NCBI RefSeq assembly: GCF_963662255.1
Contig: NC_085046.1
Span: forward strand, 52,422,570-52,486,569
DNA length: 64,000 nt
Direction of reading: 5' to 3'
From: Cinclus cinclus
Lineage: Eukaryota > Chordata > Aves > Passeriformes > Cinclidae
Of the stretch, positions 12,285 to 25,693 are shown in pieces. Position numbers and translations under genes: made by a program. Below the pieces are notes generated by a model, which did no database searches, had not been told where the DNA came from, and saw only the letters and a list, made by a program, of their open reading frames with translations. How positions within the stretch are numbered: the stretch's first letter is position 1; each line of letters begins with the position of its first letter.

Positions 12285-13959
12285 TCCTAAGGCATCAAGT
12301 AACACACTGGAAACACTAGATCATCCTAAACTTTACAGAAGAATTTTCACCCTTTTTTGTTTGGGTTGTTGTTTCACTACTTTTAGCCCTCATTTTCCAG
12401 GTATCTGACTTCCATGTTATTGGAAAACTAGCATCTGGATCAGGCAAGACAACACCTGAAAATTTCAGTTCTTCCAGCACAGTGAAAAAACTGGAAAGAT
12501 CCCCAACTTGCATCTTGAGTCACCTCCAGGACAGACTTACCTTGCCTGTTGTTTCTTTAGATCTCTTTCAAACACAACTGAATGTCTTTATTTCGTATTT
12601 TAAAAGAAAATATTTGTTGATAATATCAAAGCAGAACCTTTAAAATAGACAGGATAACCATGCAAATGAGAAGCTTGGCTGCCAAATACTGTGTGGGTAA
12701 TAATTACAGGGAAACCAAAAGCCTAGACAATGCAGTGAACACAGATCTGAAACACAGTGCTTTTAAATACTGTCAGTCTATTATCACAGCCAATGTTATT
12801 TCTAGGACTTGTAGAAGAAAAAAAATCTTTATATTACAGTCTGTTCTTGTCTCACTACAGTGGACTAACTCAATTTTGATGCTGTGCAAATAACACTAAT
12901 CTTTGTGAACAAGGGACCTGAGGTGGAACTTCTTTATGAAGAAAAACCTGGTGATGCCCCACAGCGATTCACAGCTTCCCTTTTGCTGTTGGAATGCAGG
13001 AAATCCATAAGTCCTTTTCACTTCCAGCATGCAAAATCCTTCACTCCCCACTGCAAAGGGAATGGTTATTCTCCTATTAGATAAAGCTTTGGTTTGATCT
13101 TTACAATACAACTGCAAAGCCAGCCAGAGCCCTCAAGACAATGACAAAGCTGCTACATAAACTCACACATCTGATATTTCCAGCTCTTCAGCTCATTAAG
13201 GGAGTGTATCCTAGGTCACAATACATTACAACAGTCCAGATTCCCAAGTATTACCATTAGACAGCTGGGCTGAAGGTACACCAGACCATCAGCGTGGGTC
13301 CCAATGCAGCCTGCACACCCATTAGGCAAGGCTTTACGGAGAACAATAGCAGTCACAGCTATGGGGAGGCAAATCTTGTGATCTGCCATGCAAGAGGCTG
13401 TCAGCCATTAAAGAAGGAGGGCAAAGGGCAGAAACTCAGATTTAAAAGGAAAATTGTGGGACAGGGACAACAGTGGGACTGAGTATTAAGATATTAATGT
13501 CTGGTGCACAAAAATTATGTGCTTAGTCCAAGTGCTATCACAAGCAGTATTTTACTGCATTTATTCTGCTCTGAAGAACCAAACTTCTCGAAGTGCTTGG
13601 TTTAAGAAATAATTGGACACCCAGATTATCATTTAACAAATATCATTGATTTTCCTAAATCCAAAAGTCAGTGGATGAAATTCCAATTCCAACAAAATCA
13701 GATACTTTCTAGAGATAACCTGGAGAGGCATATGAGTGTCTAACAACTATATTTGTTACACCTCATAAACTGAATGTGGATTTCTTCTTTGCCTCCAGGT
13801 AACAGCCATACATTTGCACAGCTATCTCATCTTCCATGGATCTTTGCCAGCCTCTTCCCGAGATAATTTTTTCCTACTTTCATATCAGCTCAAAAGATTT
13901 TCTCAGGAAGGGGAGGAGAGGGAAAAGTCGTCTGGGCACCCCATGCATTATCACATTCA

Positions 13960-14200
13960 AAACGATAAGGTACAAGCACAAATTGGTGCGCAAAGAGCTC
14001 TGTGTCAGACGCTTCCAAACTGAAAGAACAAACTCTATAGAGATACAGTGTTACAAGACTCTGTGTGACATTTACACTCGGTGAGAGTCTGAGACTCACG
14101 CTCAGGGCAAGATGTTTCAGGTTGATTACCTACTCAATTAGAGTGTACTATAACCAGATTAAGGAGATTGCTCTCTCCTTGATTACTTAGAGTGGTTTTG
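13960..14200. promoter_or_regulatory. Candidate conserved non-coding block
   Basis: Several CpGs survive here in otherwise AT-rich, CpG-poor DNA, together with clustered homeodomain-like words (TTGATTACC, TCAATTAG, TTGATTAC) and a weak inverted repeat (AAGGAGA ... TCTCCTT, about 14161-14180). No coding reading fits. An enhancer is only an inference from composition. Confidence 0.2.
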
Positions 14201-14300
14201 CTCATACAATTTATAGAGATCTGTACAACTCAGGTGAATATATTAAGTTTTCTGTTACTGTTTTCACTCTTCCAAAGAAATATCCCAAACTAATTGAAAC

Positions 14301-14314
14301 TTTTTTTTTTTTTT
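14301..14314. repeat. Poly-T run
   Basis: Uninterrupted run of 14 T. No recognised retroelement is attached to it. Confidence 0.9.
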
Positions 14315-15655
14315 CATATCCAGCACATCACAGCTGTTCACACTGGAGGATGCAATAGCACTATCACAGCATCACGTCTCTCTGGCAGTTAGAAATTGAA
14401 GTTTCATAAAGTCTCAGGATGGAAACTTAACTTTTGTGAGAAATTCAGTGGGAAGAAGAAAAGAGTTAAGAGGGATAAAGGGAGAAATGCAACTATATTT
14501 TAATAAATTAACAAAAGATCCCCAAGAACTATTAGACAATACACAGCTGAAGCTCCTGAGCCAGAAAGTACTGCAAGCTAAGAGAGCACTAGCAAAGGAC
14601 GATTAGAATGCCTGGGACATTCCTACCTTTCATTAAGCAAAACATATGTAACTGGCTCATGAGGCAGGAACTGCACAAGAGAGACCTTTCCATCTGATCT
14701 AATACAGCTGCTCTCATGCTTCCACAAGGAACTGCACTACTATGCACCATATCTGCTATTAAACTTACTCAAACTTATTATCATACAGAGTGTTTTCAAT
14801 TGCTCTAATCATGAACTAAAGTAGGCTGGACTCATGAAAGCAAAACAAACTTGCTAGGTCTTTCCAGCTTTAATGTCGCAAAGTCATTTTTGGCAAATCA
14901 AGAAATAAATTGAAAATGTATTCATTTTTGATTACATAGCTAGATATCTCTGCCTGTAAATAGGACCTCAAAGTTCTTGGTTTTCAGCAGCTCTAGTCTA
15001 CAGCTATTATGCATTCATACATTACATGAATACATACAGAAAAATGTATTTGTTGTCCCACTGAAACACATTTTTCAAAAAGCACTCTGCATTATACCTA
15101 AATCACCTCCCAGAGAACTAAATGTATAAAATTTCCTTGATGAGTGACAGTGCTCTTCAGCCAGTCATCCAAAAGACCCTACTCTGAAAAGCACAGTTTG
15201 CACTGAATACTCCAAAACTCAGCAGAATAGGGCATATTGCAATTGAGCTTTTACATGACAGTGCCAATAGAAAAGCTACCCCTTTATTATAGTTATGTAT
15301 TCTGCCTTAATACATCCTTGCCTCTAAATGACAAATCCTACAAATCAAGAGAAACATCACAGCTACCAAGAGCAGAGTTCATACACTGTTAATGTGTCCT
15401 TCTGTCTGTTATTTATTGCTTTGCTGTGATACTGTCCATCTGCACAATACATTGCCATAGTTGTCCATCACTACAACTTACCTGTCTTCTTTCACACCTC
15501 ACAAGCCTTAAATGGCTTAAAATGATTACAACTTTTACCTTCTGGTGTGGGCTGGGGATAGAGCCATTATCAGAGCACAGTGCAGCCTGGCACTCAGGAC
15601 TTAGGGAGGTGAACATCTTTGCTGCACAGCTGCAGTGGAGCAGGAAGGCAGAGGC
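14315..15655. other. Unannotated AT-rich sequence
   Basis: No repeat or gene is recognised. A very good minus-strand donor (ACAG followed by GTAAGT, 15481-15490) lies at its right side, in the frame of the minus-strand open stretch 15413-15712, but that stretch resembles no known protein. Confidence 0.45.
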
Positions 15656-16015
15656 AGCTCTGGGCCAGAAGCCCACAGAAATGTTCATCCCTACAAAAAA
15701 CCTACGGCGCACACGGCTGCCACTCAGAATCAGGCCTCATGTCACCGTGGCAAAGCCATTTACATGCCGCTGGTTATCAACGCATTATTAGCTCCGTCTT
15801 TTGTGGACACAAAGAAGTGTTTTCACCCCTCGCAGCTCCCTGCATCAGCCAGCGCCACAGTGAAAAGTTACTGTGTGGGCACAGCCTTTCAATTAAAAGC
15901 CTTGTAACGCTCTACACAGCGCTTATTTTTAAAACAGTGCATGAAATGAAAAGGAATATCTCCCAGTACAATGTATTCCTAGAGGAGCCTCTGATAATCA
16001 GGGCAGTAACTTAAT
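15656..16015. promoter_or_regulatory. Candidate conserved regulatory element (CpG-retaining)
   Basis: Between about 15.70 and 15.93 kb the sequence keeps roughly a dozen CpGs (for example CTACGGCGCACACGG, CATGCCGCTGG, CAGCGCCACAG, ACAGCGC), while flanking DNA has almost none. Overlapping open frames run on both strands (15426-15791 +, 15619-16014 +, 15413-15712 -), but none has a recognisable domain. The pattern suits a conserved enhancer or small hypomethylated element, possibly an unrecognised exon. This is inference from composition only. Confidence 0.3.
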
Positions 16016-16626
16016 TTTCACATTTTGGTTTCTACTGGGGTATGTGCCAATTAGGAATCTTCTGTGACTTTTCTTGCCTCCCAAAATTTTTCCCCTTCTT
16101 AAAAATTTATGCACAGCTTATGTACATCTGCCTGCAAGCTCCATTTATGCTATAGCAAACATTAAATATTAAAGCTTCCATGAAGAAATATTATGTAAGC
16201 TATCACCAATTCACTGGCACCAACTGGTACACTGATCCTGGTGCAGTACACCTCCCATCTGGAGCCCAGATCACAAATGATTCCGGCTTAGGACAACACC
16301 CAATGGGAGCTCAACCACGTAGCCCTGGCTGCTGAGACAAGGGCATCCTTGGTACCATCCCTGGCCACTGCCCAGGACATTGCACACAACAGCCTCTGGA
16401 CAGCACAGGCAGAGCAACTCCTTATTCTCCTCCAGGGACAGCCAGCACTCTGACCACCTTACAGCACAGAAGGACTGTATCAGCCTGCTGAGATACCCCC
16501 TCTTTCTGCACCCCTTTGCCTTCGGTGTCATCTCACATCCATGGGGACTTTACTTGGTCTTACTGATGCTGTGCTCTCTTCTCAGTCTGCCATTTCCTCA
16601 CCTGTACTCCCAGCCCTCTCTCATGT
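16016..16626. other. Unannotated sequence
   Basis: GC rises modestly around 16.25-16.62 kb and overlapping open frames occur on both strands (16271-16531 -, 16380-16628 +). I recognise no protein or repeat in them. Confidence 0.4.
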
Positions 16627-17025
16627 AGGATCACACAACCATTTAGGTTTAAAAAGACCTCTAACATCAAGTCAAAACATCAACTTAGCACTGTTAAGTT
16701 CACCACTAAATCATGTCCCTACGTGCCACAGCTACACTTTGTTTAAAAACCTCCAGGGATGGCAGTTCCACCATTTCCCTGGGCAGCCTGCTCCAGTGCT
16801 CGACCACACTTTCAATGAAAAAATGTTTCCTGATATCCCATCAAAGCCCGTCCATATAGAGGCCATTTTCTCTCACTCTGTCACTTAGTGCTTGGGAAAA
16901 TACACTGACACCACCCCCACCCTTCTCTCTTTGCAGGTAGTTGTAGACAGTGATAAGGTCTCCCCTGAGTTGCCTTTTCTCCAGGCCAAACAACCCCAGC
17001 TCCTTCAGCTGTTCCTCATCAGACT
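16627..17025 (-). mobile_element. CR1 LINE 3' end (antisense)
   Basis: The left edge reads AACCATTTAGGTTTAAAAAG, the reverse complement of the CR1 3' end. It is followed by the usual CR1 3' UTR words (CCAGGGATGGCAGTTCCACC, GGGCAGCCTGCTCCAGTGCT) and then, on the minus strand, the last ORF2 codons: [20 protein letters not shown] is visible near 16.93-17.00 kb. The copy is 5'-truncated at about 17025 and has indels, so it is inactive. Confidence 0.92.
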
Positions 17026-20000
17026 TGCATGTGCACAAACAGGGTAGCAGCTCATTTTCTAAAATCAAGCCCAATTCAGTACTGTGATTAAAGATATGCT
17101 TGAATTTTAAGTAGCATAACTGAAGTATAAAACTTAAACACACATAGAAGCTCAACTGTCTCTATGAGGATTATAAAAGAGTGATTCTAGCTGTTAACGT
17201 GAACTTTTCTGTAAAAATGAGTAACACACACAGGACTACCTCAGAGTATCTCAATTTTGTCATTTGCTTTCATCTCTAATTAGGGCAAAACCTCAAAATA
17301 TCAGCATTTTTAACAGAACAAAGCATTAAGAAAGCACTGTTTTAGACAGTAAGTATTCCACTATACCCTTGCTAAATGCCTTAGCATTATGGACTAAATA
17401 GAAAAGTCTTAATTTAAACTGGTTTGACATTAAATTGAACTGGGCGTAGACTGGCCCTGAGGCCACATTCGATGCCTCAAAGCCTCCAAATAGCATCTCC
17501 TGACCTTATTCTCTCCCAAAGGGCTGATCTTCCCAGCCACTTTACATCTCACTGCACTCAGCATACAGGGAGAACCAGCGATCTGTTGGGAAGTTGTTCA
17601 GGCAAAAAGGAAGGCAGGGAATTATTCTGAAATTAACTTCTGTACTCTTCCCTGAGTGTACATTTTAGACAAACATACAGAAGGACTAAAATTTTAGATG
17701 TGGCAAAAGCCATGCAAAATTTGAGGAATCATTTAAATTGTTAGTTGCAGGATATATAAAAATACCTGTCTTTAGTGTGTTATACCTTTGCTTCAGAATT
17801 TGAATTTCTGTTTCCTCTGTATATACTGAGACAATGATCAAGTCATCACTGAAGTTCTCTTCAATAAGGTACATGTACCAACACCTTAAATGGGCCCAGC
17901 ATATCCAGGTCATCAGTCCCCCTGTGAACTCCCCCTCCTTCATGAAATTCTTTCAAAAACTTTCCTGCCCTGTGGGCGCAAGAAGAAGATGAAACACAGA
18001 AAGAAGTGGAAGCCTTCTTTATGTCAGCAGTGTTTCCCCTGTTCACCATTACATTTGGAGACCTCAGTTATACAGTTTGTATGTATTTAATGTGTCACAT
18101 TGATTCTGTATCAACCTAGCATCTCAATCAAAATGTTATAAAGCAGCAAGAGAAATGCCTTACAGTAGTCTTGGTGTATTAAATCAATTACATAACTCTT
18201 CTTAACATCAAACAAAAAAATGCCCAACTTGACATGATTTTTTTTTTTCTGTATGCATCAAATCCCAGATGGGCTAGCTTTCCTTATGCTACCCTTCCTT
18301 AAGATGTATAAATCGCATCCCCTAACTTCTGCTTAGCATAAATAACAGGTAATAAGGTAATAGACAAACAAGTGGCTGGATTGTACCATTCATCCTTCAA
18401 TATCTACAAAACAGATCCCTTCTGTAGTTTTTCTGAACCTCTCCAAGGCTCTGATATATAAAACTTGTATTAGTGACGTGCACAACAAGCTCTTTTACAG
18501 CTAACTGATCCAAGTTTCTGGATTGCAGATTTCCTAAATGCAAAAGGTTTCTATTTTCTGCTCCCTGCAGGATACCATATAAGCAATATGCCCAAGAAAC
18601 ATATGCAAGAAAACAGATCCTGCCTAAGGTTGAGGTCAAAATGTTTTCACCTGGATGAAACAAACTAAAGCAGGTCAGAAATGGCAGTATTCCTCCTGCC
18701 CTCCAGGAATCTCCTTGAGGAATATATGTTAAGAGCTACAAAATTTTCTGAAAAAATAAGCTCAAGTGAAAATTCCATATACTTATTCCTACATTAATGA
18801 TTGCATGCAGATAATCTATACAACCCTACTAATCTCCTCCCTTATTTTGCCTCCCTGTATTTTATTATCTCTCATCTCTCTTTAATTTTTAAATGGTCTC
18901 TTACACCTTTTTTGAGTGAACAGAATGAGAAGCTGTATGGGGGTGGGGGTGGAGAGAGTCATGTTTGGTGCCCTCCAGAAAGGACTGTCCTCTTCCTCTG
19001 GCCATGTCACAGTGTGTACCAGTGAAAACTCTGTTAACGTTTTCAGTTATAGAGAAAAGTTCTCATTGTGCATTCCCGCGGCTAAAAAAGAAATCACTGT
19101 CAAACACTAACAGGTAGAGTGAATTCAGATTTTCATTAGATGCGGGTAGCCCAAACAAAACAAAACAAGCTGTATGTTCTGGGCTAGTCCAAGGGAAAGA
19201 AGCTAAGAAGATAAACAGTAGATGCTCCAATAATGCTTTGCTCTACCATAATATCATGGGCAAGTCAAGGAAAACAGAATATGGATCTAAGTTGTACAAA
19301 CAATAATAAATCTAGTTTAATTGGTTAATATTAAACATGTTTTCCATGAAGAATGGGAGGAAAGACTCCAGAGTTCTTTTGAAGAAGACAGGAGCAGTGG
19401 CCCCAGGCTTTCTGCCCAGGACAAGTCATCAGAAAATTACTTAGATACTCCCAACTTCCTGTGGCAAATTTCAGCTCATGATCAGAAACTGCCTCAGAAC
19501 TCTGCCCAAAACCTTACCCAGGGAAACAGCAAAGGCAAGAACATGAGTGAAAAACAACATTAGCTTAAGAGCATGAGCAGCAGCGCACAAAGACACAGCA
19601 ATGAACAGCAGCTGAAACAATCTCTACCATGCAGATGATTTTTGCTCATTTTCTGAAGACAGCAAAAAACCCACATTCAGAAGGGCTATCCAGTCCTTTC
19701 CCACCTCCTTCCAAGCCCATTCATCTCTTCTCAAACAATTAGCTGTGTAATATTCAGCCTTCACAGAACTGTATTATCTGTCAAGCACAGTGAAAGAATG
19801 GTGAAGTCTTCTGGACCAGAAGAGGACCAGATTCACCACTCATCAAAGCCTCATTTATATATTTTTTCCAGAGCAAAATGGAAACAGACTTGTAAAATAT
19901 AAATGTATCTAATCCCTTTAATTCCTCAGATGAAACCGGTATGGAATACAGAGTGGCTATACCTCCAATTCTCATACTGCTGTAAATGGGGTTTGAACAA

Positions 20001-23000
20001 TTCAAATCCCTGCAATACCAAAGAAAGCTCCTGCACCATTAACTGCTTTTACACTGGTGTTCAGGACTGGTTACAGGAATTTAGTTACTTGAGGTTTATC
20101 TTTTTAGTTAACTTAGGGCAGAGAGTCTACCCAAAACCCCACAGGAGCAGGATGCAAATGAAATACACCACCACCCACCTTCAGCTACAAGACTGAAGAG
20201 CACAGTTTTCATTGCTCAGCACTGCCAGACCTGTATCTGCTGTGGTAAGACAGGATTTTGAACAGGTTCACCACCTGACCATGAGCCATTTCCCCAGACA
20301 GGTACCAAGTATGCCACTGTGATCACACTGCCAACAGCACCTGCAAGATACAACCTAACTCCTGTATCTTCACAAACCAGTCCCTGCTGAGACAATGCAG
20401 CCTACAAAACTTTCATCACCAACTGAATTCCCCTGCTGTTACTTAAACCATGTGCTTTTCTCATCTCTCAACACTGTATTTTTCCATACTTTTAAAACCT
20501 TCTCTATACAATACCATCATTCAGAGATTCCTTCATTGGTTAAAAACAACAATGCCTTTAAGGGTATATTGGCAAAAAAAATGTGAAGTGACAATCACAG
20601 TACCCATTTTAGAAACCTTCAGAAAGCAGATGAAGTGAAACCAATATGTTTTGGGACCCACCACTGTTTGTGAATAAAAAAGGAAGTAAACTTTGAAATT
20701 CAAGAGATCCTCTGGTCTATATCACAAAAATCTAAAGGTAAAATCACACAGTTCAATTAAATACATGCACACACAAATAAGGCCTGTGCCAACTTGTCCT
20801 GTGCCATACACACAATTCAATTTGGTTTCAGCAGAGATAAATTAAATTGGAAAGTTTATTATTGCCAACATCTGTATTTAAGTTTTTACAAAGACTGAGG
20901 TTTGTTTTCCATAATGCTTTTCAATATAGTGCAGACATTCTGGAAGATGAAGGAAATTAGAATATGCTTCATTCATGAGAATATAATGTTTTATGAGAAA
21001 TTCAAGTTAAATAGGTTAGCTATTCCCTTTGATGTAACTACTCATGTTCGCTCAAAAAGTCAGGAAGGAAAAGCAGAAAAATATAAGTGTTAAAAAGGGA
21101 TCTATAAGGCCCAATGATAGCAAAAGAAGGTAAGTTAACATCGATTCCTCAATAACCAGTTTATTCTAATTGCTGTTGGAAAACCAATGAAAGAGATTGC
21201 ATTGTCTCATCACCAATCATTACATCTCTCTTGAATCATGAAACACCTGTTTTCAGAGGTCTGGAACTGCCTTGGCAGTTGCCACATATTCCTTAGGGAT
21301 AATTTATCTTCTCAATCAGAAATTCAGCTTTACCCACCTGATGTATAAGTAAAGGACTCCAACTCTGTGAATTTTTCTTAGCACCTGACCACCACCATAT
21401 TTTCTGACACATATGCAATTATCCTGCCTACACCATATTCAAAATAACTGGGTCTAGGGCTCATACTTGGAAGGTGTGCAGAATTGACATCAGATGAATC
21501 TTGTGACAAGACTTCCCAAGCTGCAGTGACTTGATTGTATCAGCCTTTGAATGAGAAGTAACTCAGCTGTCTTTTCAGCATGAGACATTTATCTTCTACT
21601 TGTTGAAACTCTAAGCCTTAGGCAGGAAAAAAACAAATCCATTGGAATAGAAAAGCCAACCCAGAGGCCTTTTATTTTGTAGCTTGCTCAAGACTGGGAT
21701 GACACTTTGCTAGTGGTGCCCCAACTAAATTTCTAGAGTAGACTGGCAGCAGGAGGGTTAGACTGGATTAATTCATTCATAGTCTAATGAGGTTTTTCTC
21801 TTAAAAATTTGAGAAGAATTGAAAATGGTCCATGAGAAATTCAGGTTTGAAAGTCATCAATTTCCAAGAACTTTCAGAATCACTGCTACAGCTGATGAAC
21901 AATACTATGTATGACTACACCCTCTTGACACTTGCTCACAGGTTCACAACAAATTCATTCAGTGTACTAGTGGAAAGAAATCACTCCCTCCAAGTAAAAA
22001 AAGTTGCTCCTGAATGGGAATCTTAACAGCTGAAGTACTAGCACATGTTGAAAACAAAGGAGTGCCTTTGATGATCATTTTGCCCCACAAATCACATTCT
22101 CAAACTGTTTCATTTGGTATAAAAAAGTAACTCTAATTTAATGTTGGCATGTATAGTCCACACTGTTCTCATATGTCCTGAGACTGCCCTTTTTACATCC
22201 CATTCTTTTGACATTCCTCATCTACAGAGGCCAGCAGAGACAACTCTCGAGTAACATATTTGTTCACTTGGGGGTAAAGTGATACACACACATTTGTGTT
22301 CTTGTGCAATGGGAAGCAAGTTCTGCAGCTTTACAGATGAGGTACATGCATAACATGCAGTATCCTGGAACTCAGCACAAAAAACCCCAAACAACCCATT
22401 GCAAAGAGGCATATAGCCAAAGACAAAGTCCTAGTCAAAATGACAAACTGTAAAATAAAAACACCTTCATAAATCACCTTGTTGGATTCTCCTGGAATAA
22501 GAGGCAAAACCTGTTAGAAAATATCAACTCCTTTTCCTGTTACACTTATAAACACCCCAGAAAGTATATGGAGCAGAGTAATTTATTCTGTTACATTAAT
22601 AAAGAAGCTTCTTGGTAGAATTGTAAATTATTTTTGTTTAGTAACAGCAAATGGAGCATCACAGAAATACATGTCCTCTATGTGTCTATTGTAAGGCAGA
22701 CAACGAAGCCTGGCAGTTGCTCATTATTATTCCTTACGTTGATTCTAATGAACAGATCTATGCTCTCAATTTTCATTGGCTTAATCAAGGATTCTCTATG
22801 ATATGCAATTAATCTTTAATATGAAAGTGATTAGGGAGAAGAAAAAAAATGCAGCTGAACATCCTGACCACTGAAAACTGGATTAAGGAATTATTCAAAA
22901 TCCATTCCCTTTATATTGCATTTTTACATTTGCAAATCTCTTGATACGTGAAAGCTCAATGAAACAAGTTTATTTTCCTAACCCATGGAACAAGACCCAC

Positions 23001-25640
23001 AGTTTTCATTCAGATGGGTATGTTGGTAGTTCTTTCAGCAGTGAGCCCACACTGCAAACCGGAGGAAAGAAACACATTACCACAGTTTACAGAAAGGCAT
23101 TGGAAGTACTTATTGAAATCATAATACTGGCAAACCTTCCACATCTACCCACTCCTGGTCAAGCACACAAAAAAACACCAGATGTGAGCCTAGGTTGTCC
23201 ATCCTCGCTGAACCTTGCCTGCATCAGAGCTCTCTGAATAGGGGCTTAAAAGCAGGGAAGATGACAGCTGGAGAAGCTGCTCCTTTACTGGGACAGGAAA
23301 GCATCTAAGACTCTTTAGATGGATGGATGGCCTTGACCACCACTGCACATCTAACTAAAGCTTGAGAACCACTGACTGGGTATGGTAAATCTTAAGGACA
23401 AGAAGGAGGCTGAAAACCAACAAATCAACCAAAGATGGATTCTCTGGGTTCAGTGTGGAAAGCCCCCTGGAATGTCTAAACAGGGCGCAATAAAAACATC
23501 ACAAAAGGGTGTTAAATAAAATTGTCTGAATTTTCCAATCAACACTCTCAAATGTTTTGAGATGGCAAATGAGCTACAGAAAAAGAAAAATCAATATTGA
23601 TATTTTGGAAGTTAGTACCTTGTCACAAGCATTACTTTTATTTACAATCAAAAACAGAAGTATAGCATAGGCTGCTTATACAGCTAAACAGTGCTGTAAG
23701 CAAGCCTTTTAATATGGGTAGTCCTTGCATGCATTTTTGTTTCACCAGAAGCTTCAAAGGACTAAAACTTTCAAAAAACAAAGGCCTCTAAGAACTAGCT
23801 TCTGGGGAGATTAATGGAGACCAAGATCCTTAAAAAATTCTCTAGTCACTTTTTAAAGCAATAGTAATCAGCTAAAATTGAAGAGTAAGTCATTACTATG
23901 TACATCTTTGACCATTTTATTCAACTTTGTTCAACCAACCATTTCCACTAGGATGATTTCCAAGAGTCAGCAGAAAAAAATCTGTGAGAGAACCGTTTTC
24001 CTTTCCTTCTGAAAGAAAAACACTAACATTTTATTTGATAAGCAGAGGTCTGCAGTGGGTAAGTCAATTTTGAACAGTCATGTATTAAAAGATCCAGCCT
24101 TCTAGGACTCACTGGAGTTGGATCCTATTCCCCAAGCAGGGCAATGTCCCCAGTCTGAAACCATGTCTCCAGAATCTGCCTCTACCCTGGCAGGTCCCCA
24201 GACTAACACTACCTTCCACCTGCCACACCATCACCGGCAGCAATATATAATAATAAACATAAACCAGTGTGCATTATGTGCATTTCTTTTAGTCAAAAGA
24301 TATCTTTGATATTTATTAATTCCCTCCTGCATTTAGCCCTGTGTAGCCACCTCTATGATGTTTTTAAATTAAAAATTATAAAATAAAAACTCATCTTCCC
24401 ATAGAAGTTCACATGCATGATAGCACACCATACTAAGTTTGAACCACTCTGAAGTGACAAGAATAATGTGGTAGCCTTGCATTTCTAAACCAGGATCAAT
24501 ATAAATCTTTAAGCTCCTTTTGCATTCTTTTATTTTTTTTAAAAAAATCATCTCTAACACAGCTGTGAAACAGAATCTACTAAAAGACCACCATCTTTCC
24601 AACGACAAATGCAATTGCTCCCATGCACATGGAACTGCATCTCTCAGAAATGGGAGATGTGCACAGCCCAAATAATGGAGCAGACACACGAATATACCAA
24701 TATATCCTCACCCACACTCCCAAATCTGACACCCAACTCAAGCTTCTATTTTCACATTTGGTTGCCAGCAGTAGTTTAGGTTCCTGACACAAACACAATG
24801 CAACAAGCCTATTGCCTGCATTGTGCAAACCTGGAGAATTAATTAGATTCAGTCCCAAATAAAAGTAAAACTGCAAGCTGCTTCACACCTTGCAGTCCTT
24901 CCATACTTCACCTCATGCCTTCCCAGTACTGTTACCTTGAAAGAGAAGTGACCTTAACTCTTCATAAGAGAATCAGCCTCTCATAGTATCCTGTCTCTGA
25001 GGTTTAGAAAAGCACCTCATAAAAAAATGAAGCACTAAACATGTGCTTAAACATGTTCCTGACTTCATACCATGAAAAGAATCTTTATACATTGTTTATT
25101 ATATCCATCTATCTTATATGCCTGTAATTCTCCAATTCTCAGTGCACAGAGCCTCCTTCCAGGGAGCAGCTTCTCACAGCACCTAGAGGAACTTAAATTA
25201 CCTCCTCAACTTTGACCCCTCTGTGAGATTCAAATAAGCTGATCAATGGGGGCAAAAGCTATGAGGTACCAATAGAAGAGAGACAAAGAGACAACTGGAT
25301 CAGAGGATTGTTAATCTGTAAGCCTCATTTCCTCCTACAACCAGGCTAAAGAAGTATCTTGGAACAAAGGACTTGAGACAATCCATTCCTTACCTACTCA
25401 TGTGCAGGAATGCAGCTGGATAGCAGTATAATTATGGACCAGAGAATTTAGGGGGTTGTTTTAAATACCTTTGCTTACCCTGGAGCAAAAGCTTTGAAAG
25501 GACAAATTGGAAGATGTCATTATCTCACCCAACCTCTCCCAGTGTTTCTTCCCTTCCCCAATTTTTAATTTTAACCTCGATTACAGTCTGCTCCAACAGT
25601 CAGGCTTCTCCTTTTGTTTGACACTGTAGTAAAGTTGTAG
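17026..25640. other. Long unannotated AT-rich stretch
   Basis: No certain gene or transposon. Noted inside: G-runs at about 18939-18950, T-run at 18239-18249, and the homeodomain-site-rich block near 22.67-22.85 kb. A minus-strand open stretch at about 17.79-17.86 kb reads like a charged peptide and ends before GTATAAC, but its splice sites are mediocre. The 80-codon frame at 19321-19563 lacks an ATG at its start. Confidence 0.45.
22670..22850. promoter_or_regulatory. Candidate AT-rich enhancer-like block
   Basis: Dense homeodomain, POU and SOX-like words occur within 180 bp: TCTATTGT, GCTCATTATTATTCC, CATTGGCTTAATCAAGG, ATATGCAATTAATC and GTGATTAGG. No open frame or repeat explains it. Single words of this kind are frequent in AT-rich DNA, so the call rests on clustering alone. 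Confidence 0.18.
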
Positions 25641-25657
25641 AGCTGTTTGTGAAATGT

Positions 25658-25693
25658 GTTGCCATGGAAACTAATGTGTGCTGCCATGGAGAT
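25658..25693. promoter_or_regulatory. Tandem pair of X-box-like (RFX) motifs
   Basis: GTTGCCATGGAAAC at 25658-25671 closely matches the palindromic X-box bound by RFX factors (GTNRCC, short spacer, RGYAAC; one mismatch in the right half). A related copy, GCTGCCATGGAGAT, lies 22 bp later at 25680-25693. Each is embedded in a longer partial repeat (TG[T/C]TGCCATGGA...ATG). RFX sites drive ciliary and immune genes in vertebrates, but no gene start is visible nearby, so a distal element would be the role if it is real. Confidence 0.4.

Larger units (their letters stand above)
11218..14300. other. Unannotated AT-rich sequence with a small hairpin
   Basis: Mostly featureless. It contains the hairpin at 12264-12284 and the CpG-bearing block near 13960-14200, both listed separately. 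A minus-strand open stretch next to the strong donor GTAAGT at 12533 (about 15 codons) is noted but unproven. Confidence 0.45.

Noticed and set aside
19321..19563. 80-codon plus frame with a protein-like look
   Set aside because: It begins with TTG, not ATG, and has no convincing splice sites or known motif.
21735..21790. Words resembling a CR1 tail (GGAGGGTTAGACTGGATTAA)
   Set aside because: Match is too short and lacks the rest of the CR1 3' UTR.
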